Positions 35,901-49,200 of a stretch of 64,000 bases of DNA are shown here, in pieces. This stretch comes from Sipunculus nudus (lineage: Eukaryota > Annelida > Sipuncula > Golfingiida > Sipunculidae), in contig CM049316.1 of NCBI GenBank assembly GCA_026874595.1, positions 57,359,676 to 57,423,675 of the forward strand, read 5' to 3'. The notes beneath the pieces were generated by a model. That model was not told the origin of the DNA. It worked only from the letters and a program-made list of their open reading frames with translations, and did no database searches. Each line of letters opens with the position of its first letter. Position 1 is the first letter of the stretch. The translations under genes and the position numbers were made by a program.

Positions 35901-36751
35901 ACATGTGAACAATGTGTTTTTTACTTTCAAGGAAACGTTTTGCATATAAGTCTTAATATGCTAATTAACAGAGATTTCTCAATAATTAAAATGTATATTT
36001 CTACAGGGTTATGTTCAGCTGTATTTTTATATATATGTTTAAAGTCAGTTAAACTTAAAGAGCATATGACTAAAAATGAGCAAACCTTAAAATAACCATA
36101 TCTAAACAATGTTATGAACATTTATTGCATTATAAGTGAAGTAAGACAAAAGGAATAGAAAGACACTTTATCATTGCCAGCAAATGGAGATTTCTTAAAT
36201 GATCCCTAAATAACTACTACAAGCAATGAGGCTGTTGCTCATTTGAAAATAAACTGAGTAAATAATGTGTTATCCACTTTATGGCAAATTTCAGATTATT
36301 TTAAGAAATTAGTAAATATATAATAAATGTAATAAATAATTTCTAATTAAGTGAATGGCACCTACCAATTTAACTTATATATGAGTTCAAAACAATAAAA
36401 TTCTATAATTAGTTATTTAGTGCATAGTACCTATCAGGTTAATTTTAAAACAATTGGTAAATATATGATAAGTTAAATTTATATTTTCTGGTCTTATGAA
36501 CCTCAATGAGATTGTTCAAATTATATGACATGAAACATATCTTAGGTTGAATTAAGACAATTATATAAAATACCATCATAGCATTCAAGAAAAATCATCG
36601 AAGTCTACTAACTCATGATATTATCAAACCAAGATCTTTGCTACTTAACAAAATAATATAAAAAATGCACACAAAATATTCCTGAACATCTCATCAAATA
36701 TTTCCCAAGCAAATCAACAGTCACTCATATTTTTATTTAGGCTTGGCTTGA
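32960..36751 (-). other. Probable long 3' UTR of gene C
   Basis: Between the gene C stop (36752-36754) and a minus-strand AATAAA at 32977-32982 lies 3.8 kb of AT-rich sequence free of the repeats that fill the introns. That, and the lack of open frames, fits a long 3' UTR. The true cleavage site is not proven. Confidence 0.35.
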
Positions 36752-39700
36752 TTAGTCCATCTTCTTTTCATCTGCACTAACTGAGTCTTTGCCCGTGACG
36801 TTCTTCAGATGCTGTCTAGCTTTGGTACTTCTCTGTGGAAGCAAAAGAGTTAAAATTAATATCATTATAATGCTGAAGGAAAAAGGGTTAATTGGTTAGA
36901 CTACCCACATGAAGAACATGCAATATAAATATTATGAAGCACAAAAGCTCACATCTGTGTGTAATAAAGAAAACGTTTTTCCAGTATTGTAGATGCTGGA
37001 GGCAAGCAAGTAACTTAGTTGTTTGTTCACTTAAAACTGCAGATTTCTGTCTCGGCAAGACTAGGCTTAAAGGTTGGCTCACTTAAAATGACTGGAAGGA
37101 ATTCCATTGATTTGTAGATGCCATGAACAGAATCAGTTAACAGAAGTTGATTATAATATGATGCATACTTTAAACAAGGCCTACTGGCCTAATGCAAACC
37201 TGTGCAAAGTTTAGGAGTATGAATGGAGGTTTATTTTTAAAATTTAATATTGATCCTCCTAAGTCCTGCATATCTACCTTAGTCATTATGATTTCAGCAA
37301 AATGGACGTTTCTGACCTGCAAGTTTCGGACTAGGACATTTTAAAACCAGAATATGGGTAGTCGACAAGCCACTGTGTATCTGCAGAAATCAGAGTGGGA
37401 CGGGTGAAGTGAGGCATGGATTAAGTGGCAAGGGGAATAGAGCATGGTGTGTTGCATATTAGCATGGATGTCTGCAGCTTAAACGTGAATGTAGGTGGTG
37501 CAACCTGTCATAAAATCGAGAAAATTGTCCAGGATGTATAAACCTGCAAATTTTCAGGTGGATAAGTCAAACCACTGCCGAGATATGAGTGATTTTATCC
37601 CAAAGCAGATCAACAGATGGATGCAGTGCATAAGTGGTTGCAGGTGGCGCCACCAGTTTTGCCTATAATGAAGTGCTATGTGAGATCTATACACATGCAA
37701 AATTTTGGCCTAATTGGTCAAACGGTTCCCAAGATATGAGCTTGGATGTCTGCACAGTAAATGTGAATGTAGGTGGCGACACCTGTCATAAAATCGAGAA
37801 AGCTGTCAATGATGTAAAATACCTGCAAAATTTCAGGTGGAAAAGTCAAACCACTGCTGAGATATGAGTGATTTTAACCTAAGGCAGATGAACAGATGGA
37901 TGCTGTGCATAAATGGTTGCAGGTGGCACCACCAGTTTTGCCTATGATGAAGAGCTATGTGAGATCTATACACATGCAAAATTTTGGCCCAATCGGTCAA
38001 ACAGTTCCTGAGATATGAGCTTGGATGTCTGCAGAGTAAATGCGAATGTAGGTGGTGCCACCTGTCATAAAATCGAGAAACCTGTCCATGATGTATAAAC
38101 CTGCAAAATTTCAGGTGGATAAGTCAAACCACTGCTGAGATATGAGCGATTTTATCCCAAGGCAGATGAACAGATGGACGCAGTGCATAAGTGGTTGCAG
38201 ATGGCGCCACCAGTTTTGCCTATGATGAAGAGCTATGTGAAATCTATACACATGCAAACTTTTTGCCCAATCAGTCAAAGGGTTCCCGAGATATGAGCTT
38301 GGATGTCTGCAGAGTTAACGTGAATGTAGGTGCACCACCTGTCATAAATCGAGAAAGCTGTCCAGGATGTATAATCCTGCAAAATTTCAGGTGGATAATT
38401 CAAACCACTGCTGAGATATGAGTGATATTATCCAAAGGCAGATGAACAGATGGGTGCTGTGCATAAGAGGTTGCAGGTGGCGCCACCAGTTTTTCCTATG
38501 ATGAAGAGCTATGTGAGATCTATACACAATCAAAATTTTGGCCTAATCGGTCAAACGGTTCCCGAGATATGAGCTTGGATGTCTGCAGAGTAAACATGAA
38601 TGTAGGTGGCACCACCTGTCATAAAATCGAGAACGCTGTCAAGGATGTAAAATACCTGCAAAATTTCAAGTGGAAAAGTCAAACCACTGCTGAGATATGA
38701 GTGATTTTAACCTAAGGCAGATGAACAGATGGATGCTGTGCATAAATGGTTGCATGTTGCGCCACCAGTTTTGCCTATAATGAAGTGCTATGTGAGATCT
38801 ATACACATGCAAAATTTTGGCCTTATCGGTCAAACGGTTCCCAAGATATGAGCTTGGATGTCTGCATAGTAAATGTGAATGTAGGTGGCGACACCTGTCA
38901 TAAAATCGAGAAAGCTGTCAATGATGTTAAATACCTGCAAAATTTCAGGTGGAAAAGTCAAACCACTGCTGAGATATGAGTGATTTTAACCTAAGGCAGA
39001 TGAACAGATGGATGCTGTGCATAAATAGTTGCAGGTGGCACCACCAGTTTTGCCTATGATGAAGAGAGATGTGAGATCTATACACATGCAAAATTTTGGC
39101 CCAATCGGTCAAACAGTTCCTGAGATATGAGCTTGGATGTCTGCAGAGTAAATGCGAATGTAGGTGGTGCCACCTGTCATAAAATCGAGAAACCTGTCCA
39201 TGATGTATAAACCTGCAAAATTTCAGGTGGATAAGTCAAACCACTGCTGAGATATGAGCGATTTTATCCCAAGGCAGATGAACAGATGGACGCAGTGCAT
39301 AAGTGGTTGCAGATGGCGCCACCAGTTTTGCCTATGATGAAGAGCTATGTGAAATCTATACACATGCAAACTTTTTGCCCAATCAGTCAAATGGTTCCCG
39401 AGATATGAGCTTGGATGTCTGCAGAGTTAACGTGAATGTAGGTGCACCACCTGTCATAAATCGAGAAAGCTGTCCAGGATTTATAATCCTGCAAAATTTC
39501 AGGTGGATAATTCAAACCACTGCTGAGATATGAGTGATATTATCCAAAGGCAGATGAACAGATGGGTGCTGTGCATAAGAGGTTGCAGGTGGCGCCACCA
39601 GTTTTTCCTATGATGAAGAGCTATGTGAGATCTATACACAATCAAAATTTTGGCCTAATCGGTCAAACGGTTCCCGAGATATGAGCTTGGATGTCTGCAG

Positions 39701-42700
39701 AGTAAACATGAATGTAGGTGGCACCACCTGTCATAAAATCGAGAACGCTGTCAAGGATGTAAAATACCTGCAAAATTTCAAGTGGAAAAGTCAAACCACT
39801 GCTGAGATATGAGTGATTTTAACCTAAGGCAGATGAACAGATGGATGCTGTGCATAAATGGTTGCATGTTGCGCCACCAGTTTTGCCTATAATGAAGTGC
39901 TATGTGAGATCTATACACATGCAAAATTTTGGCCTTATCGGTCAAACGGTTTCCAAGATATGAGCTTGGATGTCTGCACAGTAAAAGTGAATGTAGGTGG
40001 CGACACCTGTCATAAAATCGAGAAAGCTGTCAATGATGTTAAATACCTGCAAAATTTCAGGTGGAAAAGTCAAACCACTGCTGAGATATGAGTGATTTTA
40101 ACCTAAGGCAGATGAACAGATGGATGCTGTGCATAAATGGTTGCAGGTGGCACCACCAGTTTTGCCTATGATGAAGAGCTATGTGAGATCTATACACATG
40201 CAAAATTTTAGCCCAATCGGTCAAACGGTTCCTGAGATATGAGCTTGGATGTCTGCAGAGTAAATGTGAATGTAGGTGGCGCCACCTGTCATAAAATCGA
40301 GAAACCTGTCCATGATGTATAAACCTGCAAAATTTCAGGTGGATAAGTCAAACCACTGCTGAGATATGAGTGATTTTAACCTAAGGCAGATGAACAGATG
40401 GACGCTGTGCATAAGTGGTTGCAGATGGCGCCACCATTTTTAGTGTATGTTATAAATCTATCAAAGGGCTACATTTGTGCAAAATTTTTAGCCTGATCGG
40501 TCAAACGGTTCCCGAGATATGTGGGTTTATCAGTGGAAACAGACGCACAAATGGACACTGGGCAGCAAGGAAAGGTAAGAGGTCAACCAAAAATGAAGGC
40601 GCAGCAATTCACATGTGACCTGATGATAAACCCAATTTGCTTAAAATGCAAATCAAGTTTTTTCAAACAGTTGAAAGATATAGTTCCAATAATCTGGGAA
40701 TTCTAATAGGCATGCATTAAGTGGCAAGGGGAATAGAGCGTGGTGTGTTGCATATTAGCATGGATGTCTGCAGCTTAAACACATTGTCTAGACACCCCCC
40801 CCCCCCAGCCAGGTCAGTTGTCATGGTGATGTCTGGACCCCACTTGTTGGTACTGAGTGACCTCTTGACTTGGCTGCATGAAGTCAAATCTGTACTCAAA
40901 TACAGAAAGCCTTTTTCAATTGGCTACAATGCTTTTTTAAAACTGTATTTACCAAATCTTTTCTTATAAAACTGGCAGAACCCTACCATAGAATAATTCT
41001 TGTAAAGTTTAAACCAATCAGCTGAACAGTTTCATCATAAATCAGTGTATAAGCTAGAAGAGTTTAAAATTAAATTTTTGCTTGTAAAAAACATCAATGT
41101 AGGTGGCGCCACCAATACCTCAAAATCAGATATGACATATGTGACAAACATTGGTATAAAATTTGGTCATTATATCTCTAGCCGTTTCTGAGATTTTAAT
41201 TTTAGTGTGCTTTTTGGACAGATGACTAAGTTCAACCTCCTGTAACTCGGTCAAAAATCTCCGAACTGGAACCATTCGAACAAACTTGAGAGAGATTGTT
41301 CCAGGAATCATTTCTGTGAAATATTGGACAATTTGGCTGGACAGTTTCAGAGAAGAAGATTTTTAAAGGTTTTTCAGCTTTTTCCCTATAAAATTTAAGA
41401 AAATGCAGTAAGCCAAAAAATAAGCAAAATCCGATGGAGTTTTTTAGATGACTAATTTTTTGCATAAATTTGGTGATGCTAACTCTTGCTGTTTTCATGT
41501 TAGTATGGGTTAACGTACAGGCGACGGACGCCGGACGGATGACGGACGACGCCACACCATCGCCTGGTTTAACTTTACTTTACCCAAACCCAGCCAGGGT
41601 CATCACAAAATGCAGAAAATGCCTAGCTCTAAAGTTATAAAACCAATCCCCTAGTACCAGAAGGTAAACATAATCTTACCAGTTCCTGGTGATATTTCAA
41701 CCACAACAGTATCATTTGATAATAAGAAGTATTGGAAGTAATAGTAGATAAAAATATAGAAAGCTGAATCAAAAACCTTCTTTGATGTTGCACCAGAGGC
41801 ATTCAATGGTTAAAGAAACTGTATTGTCAGTCATTTTACCTCTTTCCTCCAGGCTATCTTGGCTTGGTAGTCCAGTTTAGCCAACTTGATTCTGACCCAG
41901 CCTGGCTCGTCTGGTATAAGGTAAGCCAGGGCCAGCTTCACAAACAGGATGGCATGCTGTAACATACAAATAATATTAAAAGTCAGCAGTTTTGTCATGA
42001 CCCATCAAGGGAACCATGGTACATGTGAGAGCATGTACATTACAATCTGTATCTTTATGAGACAGAGCACAAGTCTATGCTTCATCCTGTAAGATGATTA
42101 AGTTAGAGAATGTATATTATTATCTCTTTCTTTAAGACACAGAGCACAAGTCTATGCTTCCCCCTGTAGGATGATTAAGTTAAGTTTATACATTACTTTC
42201 TGTATCTTTGAGAGACAGAGCACAATGCTTCACCCTGTACTATGATTTAGTAAAAGTATCTATATTACAATCTGTGTCTTTGAGGAAGACCGCCAGTCTG
42301 TGCTGTCCTCTATGGACCATTTAACAAAAGAATATCATTTCCTATTACAATCTATCTTTTTAAACCTCTGCAGGCTGATTTGGTAAAACAATATCTATCT
42401 GGGTTACAGTATATCTTTATGAGAAAGAGCACTAGTCCATACTGACCTCTGCAATGACAAACCAGAAGAAGACGGAGAACATTCCGTAATCAGGGACATA
42501 CTTTTGGACTTGAGGAGATAGAGCCACCAAGGCACAGTTGGTGACCACTGCCATCACACTCATCAATTCAAAGGCTACCTGAAAATTTCAAAAGAATTAT
42601 TCTGATAAGTAATGTGAAATTAACCAGAAAAAAAATCTTAATTGTGTAACTGGCAGTGCAAGAATTAGTTTTTATTGAAGATTATAGAAAAAGTACACCT

Positions 42701-43201
42701 TGATGTTAAGTAGCTTGATTAAATTTGTTTTCTTGATCCAAATTAATTGTAAGAATGTACTGTAACTGGTGCTACCGCCTGCTGTAGAAACTTTGAACAA
42801 TGTGAAGTTCATTACATTTTGGAGCTATCGAACTTTACAGTTATTAACAGACTCATTCTTTCACAGTTGGGATTTTTGGAATGTGTTAGAGTTTTCAATT
42901 TAAGAAACTTAATTTACATAACATATTTCTAATTGGTAAAAGTTTAGTAATTTAGTAAGTGTCCATGCTTCAAGACATGAAGTGTCAACCTCATTGTGTA
43001 CAACCTCACCTGCCAAGCACCAATATTTGCACATGATTGAGCGAAAGGTCTTTGGTAAATACGGCAGAGTTTGAACGCATCAGTACGGATCTCAGTGATG
43101 TTGTTCAGAAGAGCCCAGAACGCAGCCGAGGGAAACACGGCAGAGAACAGGAAAACGTAGCCAAACTGTAGGAACATCTCCAGGTAATCGTCTAATGTCC
43201 C
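36752..43201 (-). CDS. ANO10: Gene C C-terminal exons
   Basis: 43010-43201 ([10 protein letters not shown] to CANIGAWQ), 42447-42578 ([20 protein letters not shown] to VIAE), 41840-41956 ([18 protein letters not shown] to IAWRKE), 36752-36832 ([20 protein letters not shown] to KKMD, stop TAA). The first three match the ANO10 helices GTFDDYLELF, SVISVVTNCALIGMS and HALLALKFILAFAIPD. The last exon is a charged tail with no strong conservation. Confidence 0.9.
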
Positions 43202-46200
43202 CTGAAAGAAAGTAACAAAAATATTTATAACGGCAATTAGTAATGAAGCATACATGAGTTGACTTTTTTTAAACATTTAACTTAATATGCTCTATTCAAG
43301 ATGTAAGATATATGTTTATGAGTTTTCATGTAAGAACAAAAGAATATAGCCCTATCTTATCCATGGTTCCTAAAGAAAACTTGGATATATCCAAGGTTTA
43401 TTACAAGCAAGTTTTAGTTTGTAATAATCTTCAATCAGTTTACCAAAATTTAGATATTAAAACTTTTACACAAACCGGGTACTTGACTTCAAAGATTTTG
43501 ACACATTGACAGCAAGGTTTCAGTTGTTTATACCCCCCAATATATACTTAAAATTACTTCAAGAGCAAGTCATTTTACAAGATCTCACTTTTTATATATA
43601 TAAAATTATATCCTGCTACTTAAAAAGCCATTCATTTAATTTAAATAACCCCTGGCCAAGGTTTTTTCCCATACATCTACATTTTCTAATTCAAACACAT
43701 GCTAAATCCAAAACTTCTACCATCTCTGAATCAAGCTTGAACGTATCTACAAGAGGTATCTCAAAAACACAGCCATTCAGCCAAATTAATTTATTCAACC
43801 AGGATGACAAAAAATGGCTTCAAAGCAATTCTTTGTCATGAGCTGATGGTATACATGTGATGCATCTACTTGATGCAATCTTATCCCTGCAAACCAATGT
43901 TACCTATGATCATAATACCGTAAGAATTTATTTTGAACATAAATTGTTTGTATGTAAAACCTTCTTTTCGGCTATGATAATAGTGCAGGCTAGTGACTAC
44001 AATTTGGTAATATGCCAAGACCTCATCATGTGAGGTTATTTAACAAACCTTTATGGCTACCAATTGGCAACATGCCAGTTTTCTCCCAAAAAATGAAAAA
44101 CAAAACTTGGTTATATCATGCAACATCAAACTTTGGCTAATTCTTCTATTAAATGACAGTATTTTAGTATTAATATTTTAATTTGATAAGTATTATTCCA
44201 CAATCAGATATCAAATCAATTAAAGAACAGTATTGTCACAATTTTAAAAGCTTGTCACAAACAAGTAATAATATGTGATGATATTAAGATCATAGGTAAA
44301 TACGAACATTAAAACACTGAAACATTGCTAGTATGTCAACTAATAGATTACAACTCAGTCACACTGCCAGTTTTACTTTTAAATTCAGAATGTGAGTATC
44401 AATCCATTACAGAAATCTGAAGCCACTATTTTATTTAAATATCCATCCCCATTTTCCAATAGAACCCATATATTTGCTGTAAAATAATAACTGAAAAACC
44501 ATATAACATTTAAAAAAACACCTAATAGAAACGTTTTATAGCTTCAACAAAAGATTAAATAGACAAAGACCAGTCCTTTGATTCAAAAATTTGTTTGTAA
44601 ACATGTAGCATAATTAATAAATCAGCCCAAATAAGAAGCAAGGAAGTATGAATATAATGTTCTAAGCAATTTGTTGGTTATCTGTAAGGATGATGATGTA
44701 TACAGTAGTAGATCAATTCCCATTGCTTGACAGGGTAGTCCTGGTGGAACCATTTAACTTAACTTGTTGTTGGTGCTGACAACCAGTTTTATTTGACATC
44801 ACTGAAAATCCCCATCTGTGCAGCTCAGCAAAATTGTAATTACTATACAAGGAAAAAGAGGATCATTGGTGGAATTCATGTAACTCACCTATTTTGTGCA
44901 TCATTTTTTTCTCTCAAATCATTGTAAATAAATAATGATTTAATTATTGCGGTAATTGTTCTTTGCAATATTTATTTGGTAACTTTCTTTGTTTCAGTGC
45001 TGTCTTTTCTCCATTTTTTTTCTTTTCTGCTATATTTCATGATGTAACTATTTCAATATCAAATTCTTTAATATGGTCTTTTTTTTCAAGGCATATCACA
45101 ACATGGTCACTATTACAAAAAAAGTATAACAAAGTAACATTTTAATTTCTATCTTTAAACTTTAATGATAAAAACGTTTATAAGAGTCTGAGATATTAAT
45201 AGAAAAAAAATTTAAAAAATTTTTTATTAATTTATTATCAAGAAACAAATCACCAAAATCTTGATTAAGGGTTGATTGGTTATTAATTACAGATAAGTGG
45301 AAGTACTGCAGTTTCGTCATGTATTCTGAATCTTACAACTGTAATTTAATTTGAAATATTTCATAAACGATAGTCACTTCAAATTTTTGTCTGATCAATT
45401 ATTCTTTTTATTCATATTCCATGCAGTAAAACAGCTGAAGCTGATTTTAAAGATGATATAGATATTGTGAAATGTGCATTAATTTTTTTCTGATCAACTA
45501 AAATATAAAGTTCATTATATTAAAAGAAAAAAAAAACAGAATGTAAACCAAAACAGCTTTCATGAAGGCAGTAAAAGAGACAAACATAATGCAAGCATGC
45601 TAAAAACTTAAGAAACATTACAACGTGGCCCGGCTTGGGCCTTTGTCTCCTCCAGTCCTGAAAAGTAATCTCTCATACTTAGCTTTTTTCCACCTTCTCC
45701 TGGGACAAGGTGTGAGGTTATAAAAGACCCTTAATAGCACATTTTGTGGTTTAAATATAAACCTGTGATGGCTCTGTACTTGTTCATATTAATATCACTA
45801 CCAGTGTATTTCCTGAGGAAAGCCATATCAACACAACCTTGCCCTTTATAACATAAAAAAAACAATTTGGCATTCTCCTATAAGAAGGAGATCTTCAGTT
45901 TATATGATTACTTTGTGACCATTGTGGAATTAAGGAGTTAAAAATATGGCTTTATAAGGAGCTGCCATATACCACTAAGAGGGAAATTGTTAAACTAAGG
46001 ATATAAACCTAGAACCATCACCGCTTGCTAATATTGCCATAGTAAAATCTATGAATTACTTGGATGTGAATTCTTGTTACATTTACTTGTGTTATTTTTG
46101 TCAATATACTTTCTTTTCTACAAGTCATAATGTGGTGAGCCATGACAGTGCACAATGGTATCATAGCACAGGTACAAGAAGTTTGGAAGCTCAATCTATT

Positions 46201-49200
46201 ATTGTGTGCTTAAGAGCCCTGCCAAGCTTCTGAGTCACCATGGCAATGCAGTTAGGGTTCCCAGAGGTCTAGGAATCTTCCACTGCAGACCATAACCCAT
46301 GTTAAACAAAATAACAAAACTGTACATACAGCTGAATATGGACTTGTAGGTTTCCAACTGTAGAGTGATATACACTGACCATATTAATGAAGGTGTCAAT
46401 GTTGTACGTTACTCCAAGTTGTACAGTTTAAACATACTAAAGACCCCAATATCTGATCTAAAGTATAAGGTTACTGATGCCAATGTCAATTTTTAACCTC
46501 TGTCCCCATGAATAGTCAGTGTTTCTGACAGATACAAACCTCATGCCACTGTGACTTGTCACAAGCCTGAGTAAATATAAAATGATAAAAAAACTGAAAA
46601 ATCGGGAACAAGAAACAGAACAGGAACAGCAAAGTCAATATGAAAATATCATAAAACCAAGCTGGTGTTCTCACAGAGTATGATTTTCTTTGCAAGGCAA
46701 AGTCTAATGAAAGCAGTGGTGTCCTGGCCTGTATACAAAGAATGGAAAAAAAAGTTAAATTGGTTAGATGCTTCTGCAGTGATAAAATGATAACACAGTA
46801 CACTTTACACACACAGTGATTATAAATGCATTCATTCCAGATCTCCTTTGTAGTAACCGCTGCTTTGTTTAGCAAATTTTTCCAAGTCTCAACACCAAGA
46901 CTGGCACAGGGCCAAGAATCAGACCAACAAGAGTAGGGTTCATGGATGAAAAACTTGGAGTTGGATGCATGTTATACCATGCTCTCATTGGTTTGATTAC
47001 AAGTTTTTGAACTGTACAAGCCCTGGTGGTAAGATCTAAAGAAGAATCAAAGCAGTGATTAAAACAACGGAAATCTGGAACAACTGCAGTGGATATCCAC
47101 TGCATGAGGAGTGTAATAACTTTAGCCTGCCGCCCACTGAAGAATTTTGTTGCGATGCGATGCGACTAAAATTGCTAGGGATCTGTGACAAGTCCCCCAT
47201 TATAATCTCATGTGAATCACAAGTGAGCAGGCCTTGCTGAGTGACTTGCGACAGTTGCCAGTCACAGATGATCACAAAGTTTCTGACATGTCTAAGCTTG
47301 TAGGTGTGATATGTGGCGTTCCCCAAATTAGTTTTTTTGGTCCACTGAAAAGGAAAATGAATTGATGTTGATATGGAATCAAACACCGTGTCTGTACAAC
47401 CTGACTTCTCCCGAATACCTAAACCAAAACCCAAAACTAAAGGCATGTGAAGAGATAGGTGTGGTATTTTGCTGTTCTGATGAATTGTGTCTGATATATA
47501 ATTTATAAAACTATCTCCATTTGTAGAAACACAAATTTATCATATCCAAATTAAGTAAACAATGCGTTAAACACTGTAATCTCAGTTTGTGACTGCTCAC
47601 TGAACGTCAGTCACAGGCTGTCAGCGACTGGTCACAGACTGTCTGTGATAAGTTGCCTACTGTCAGTAGCAAGCAGTTGCAGACAATCACAGACTGTCTG
47701 CAACTGGTCACAGATAAAAATCGCCAGTTGGCGGCAGGCTTTAGTGGTCAGATTTTATAAAATTGCTTAACTTTGGTTTATTTGCCATCTCAACAGAGAA
47801 TTAGTTTGATGAAATTGTTTATACATATCAATATAACCTGATTTTTTTACTCATTTATTTTCCTAGACTGGTCTAAATTCCATGCATAGAGTAGGTTGTT
47901 CTGAGTTGACAATGTTTCATGAGCAATTAGTCTGTCAAGATCTGTCAAGACAGGTGACTGAGATAACTTTAACATTATAAATAACAGCTCAGCTATTCTG
48001 GCAGGCTGTGTTCTTCATGAGGTGTTCTATTTTTCATGATTTAAACCGTTTTGTGAATATTGAAAACTGAATTTGAAATCCTTAATCCAGTGACAGCTTA
48101 TAAAATCTCATTAGTTTACTGTTGCCTTGTTTACCAAGGTTTGGTAAATATTTGCGTAAAATGCAGAGTTTTTTTCATGGAAAATGAAAACTTTTTTACT
48201 GATAGAATATTAACATTCCTATTGAAAAGGGCATAATGAGGAATATTTGGATTTTCATATCCTCTATCAGTTACTATTGATATGTATGTTGAAAACTTTT
48301 CATAAAATAAGGAAGTATATTTCACAAGAAAAAATGTGATATATAACACATTGATAAGTTCAAAGAAATGCATATAGTTGTATTTATCAAATAATATCAC
48401 AATCCAAGGCAACAGTATAGTGCCTATGTGAAAAGTTGTTTAACCTGTAAATAAATATTTTCTATAAATATCAGACCTGTGCAGTGTTGCCAAATACTTT
48501 ATTCCACAAAGAATTTTTAATATTCTATGACTGATTTGGTGGGAAATAACAGTTTCAAATCACCGTTTCAATATTCAATTTGTGCACCTCACTTTGTTTT
48601 ATCACCATTAATTTAGCACACAAGTTTGATTTATTTGAACGCCATTTTCTAATTCTATATCTTCTCACCAAGTAGAATGGTGCACAAATGCTACTACTGT
48701 GGTTGGAGTTAATTAAAAAAACACTCATTTCATTGACATAATGAGCACAGGTATGATTTTTAAATTGAATACTAATTTCAAGAATGCATAGTTTTTAAAT
48801 TTAATATAAATTACATGTATATTCAAATTTAAAGTTTTTGCAGAGAATGGAGGAAATTTATTAATTAGTTTTCTGTCTACACAATAGTTACAGAAAGAAA
48901 TCTGAGTTATGAAAACAAATATAAAAAATGATCCCTTAAATATTTTTGGGAATTATGGTTAGAATGATATGAATTTTGATACACAAAAGAAACCAGAGTT
49001 GTGACATATCAGTATGACATCATCTTGTTACACTTGCCATGATGGAATTATTAGGAAGGGTTTGCATCCTGGTAACTAAAAAATCTGAAAATTTCCACTG
49101 ATAAATGCCAGGTGCCATGTGTATGGAAAGCATAACAGGAAACAGTGCCTGTGAGTGTATGTCATCCTCAAAACAGAACAACCGGCAATAAAAAAAATTA

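Noticed and set aside
37485-40540. Resemblance to a CRISPR-like regular array
   Set aside because: Units are about 278 bp, contiguous, without short repeats and unique spacers, in an animal genome.
37634-40618. Six regularly spaced open frames of about 77 codons with nearly the same peptide ([19 protein letters not shown])
   Set aside because: They are one frame of a tandem DNA repeat, start and stop inside each unit, and sit in an intron on the opposite strand of ANO10. Repeat periodicity explains them.
43312-43841. Plus-strand open frames inside a gene C intron
   Set aside because: No recognised family, antisense to ANO10, AT-rich composition.
46516-46875. 119-codon minus-strand frame with a hydrophobic stretch, as an ANO10 exon
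   Set aside because: The hydrophobic part is a T-rich intron stretch; only the final nine codons behind an acceptor fit as an exon.
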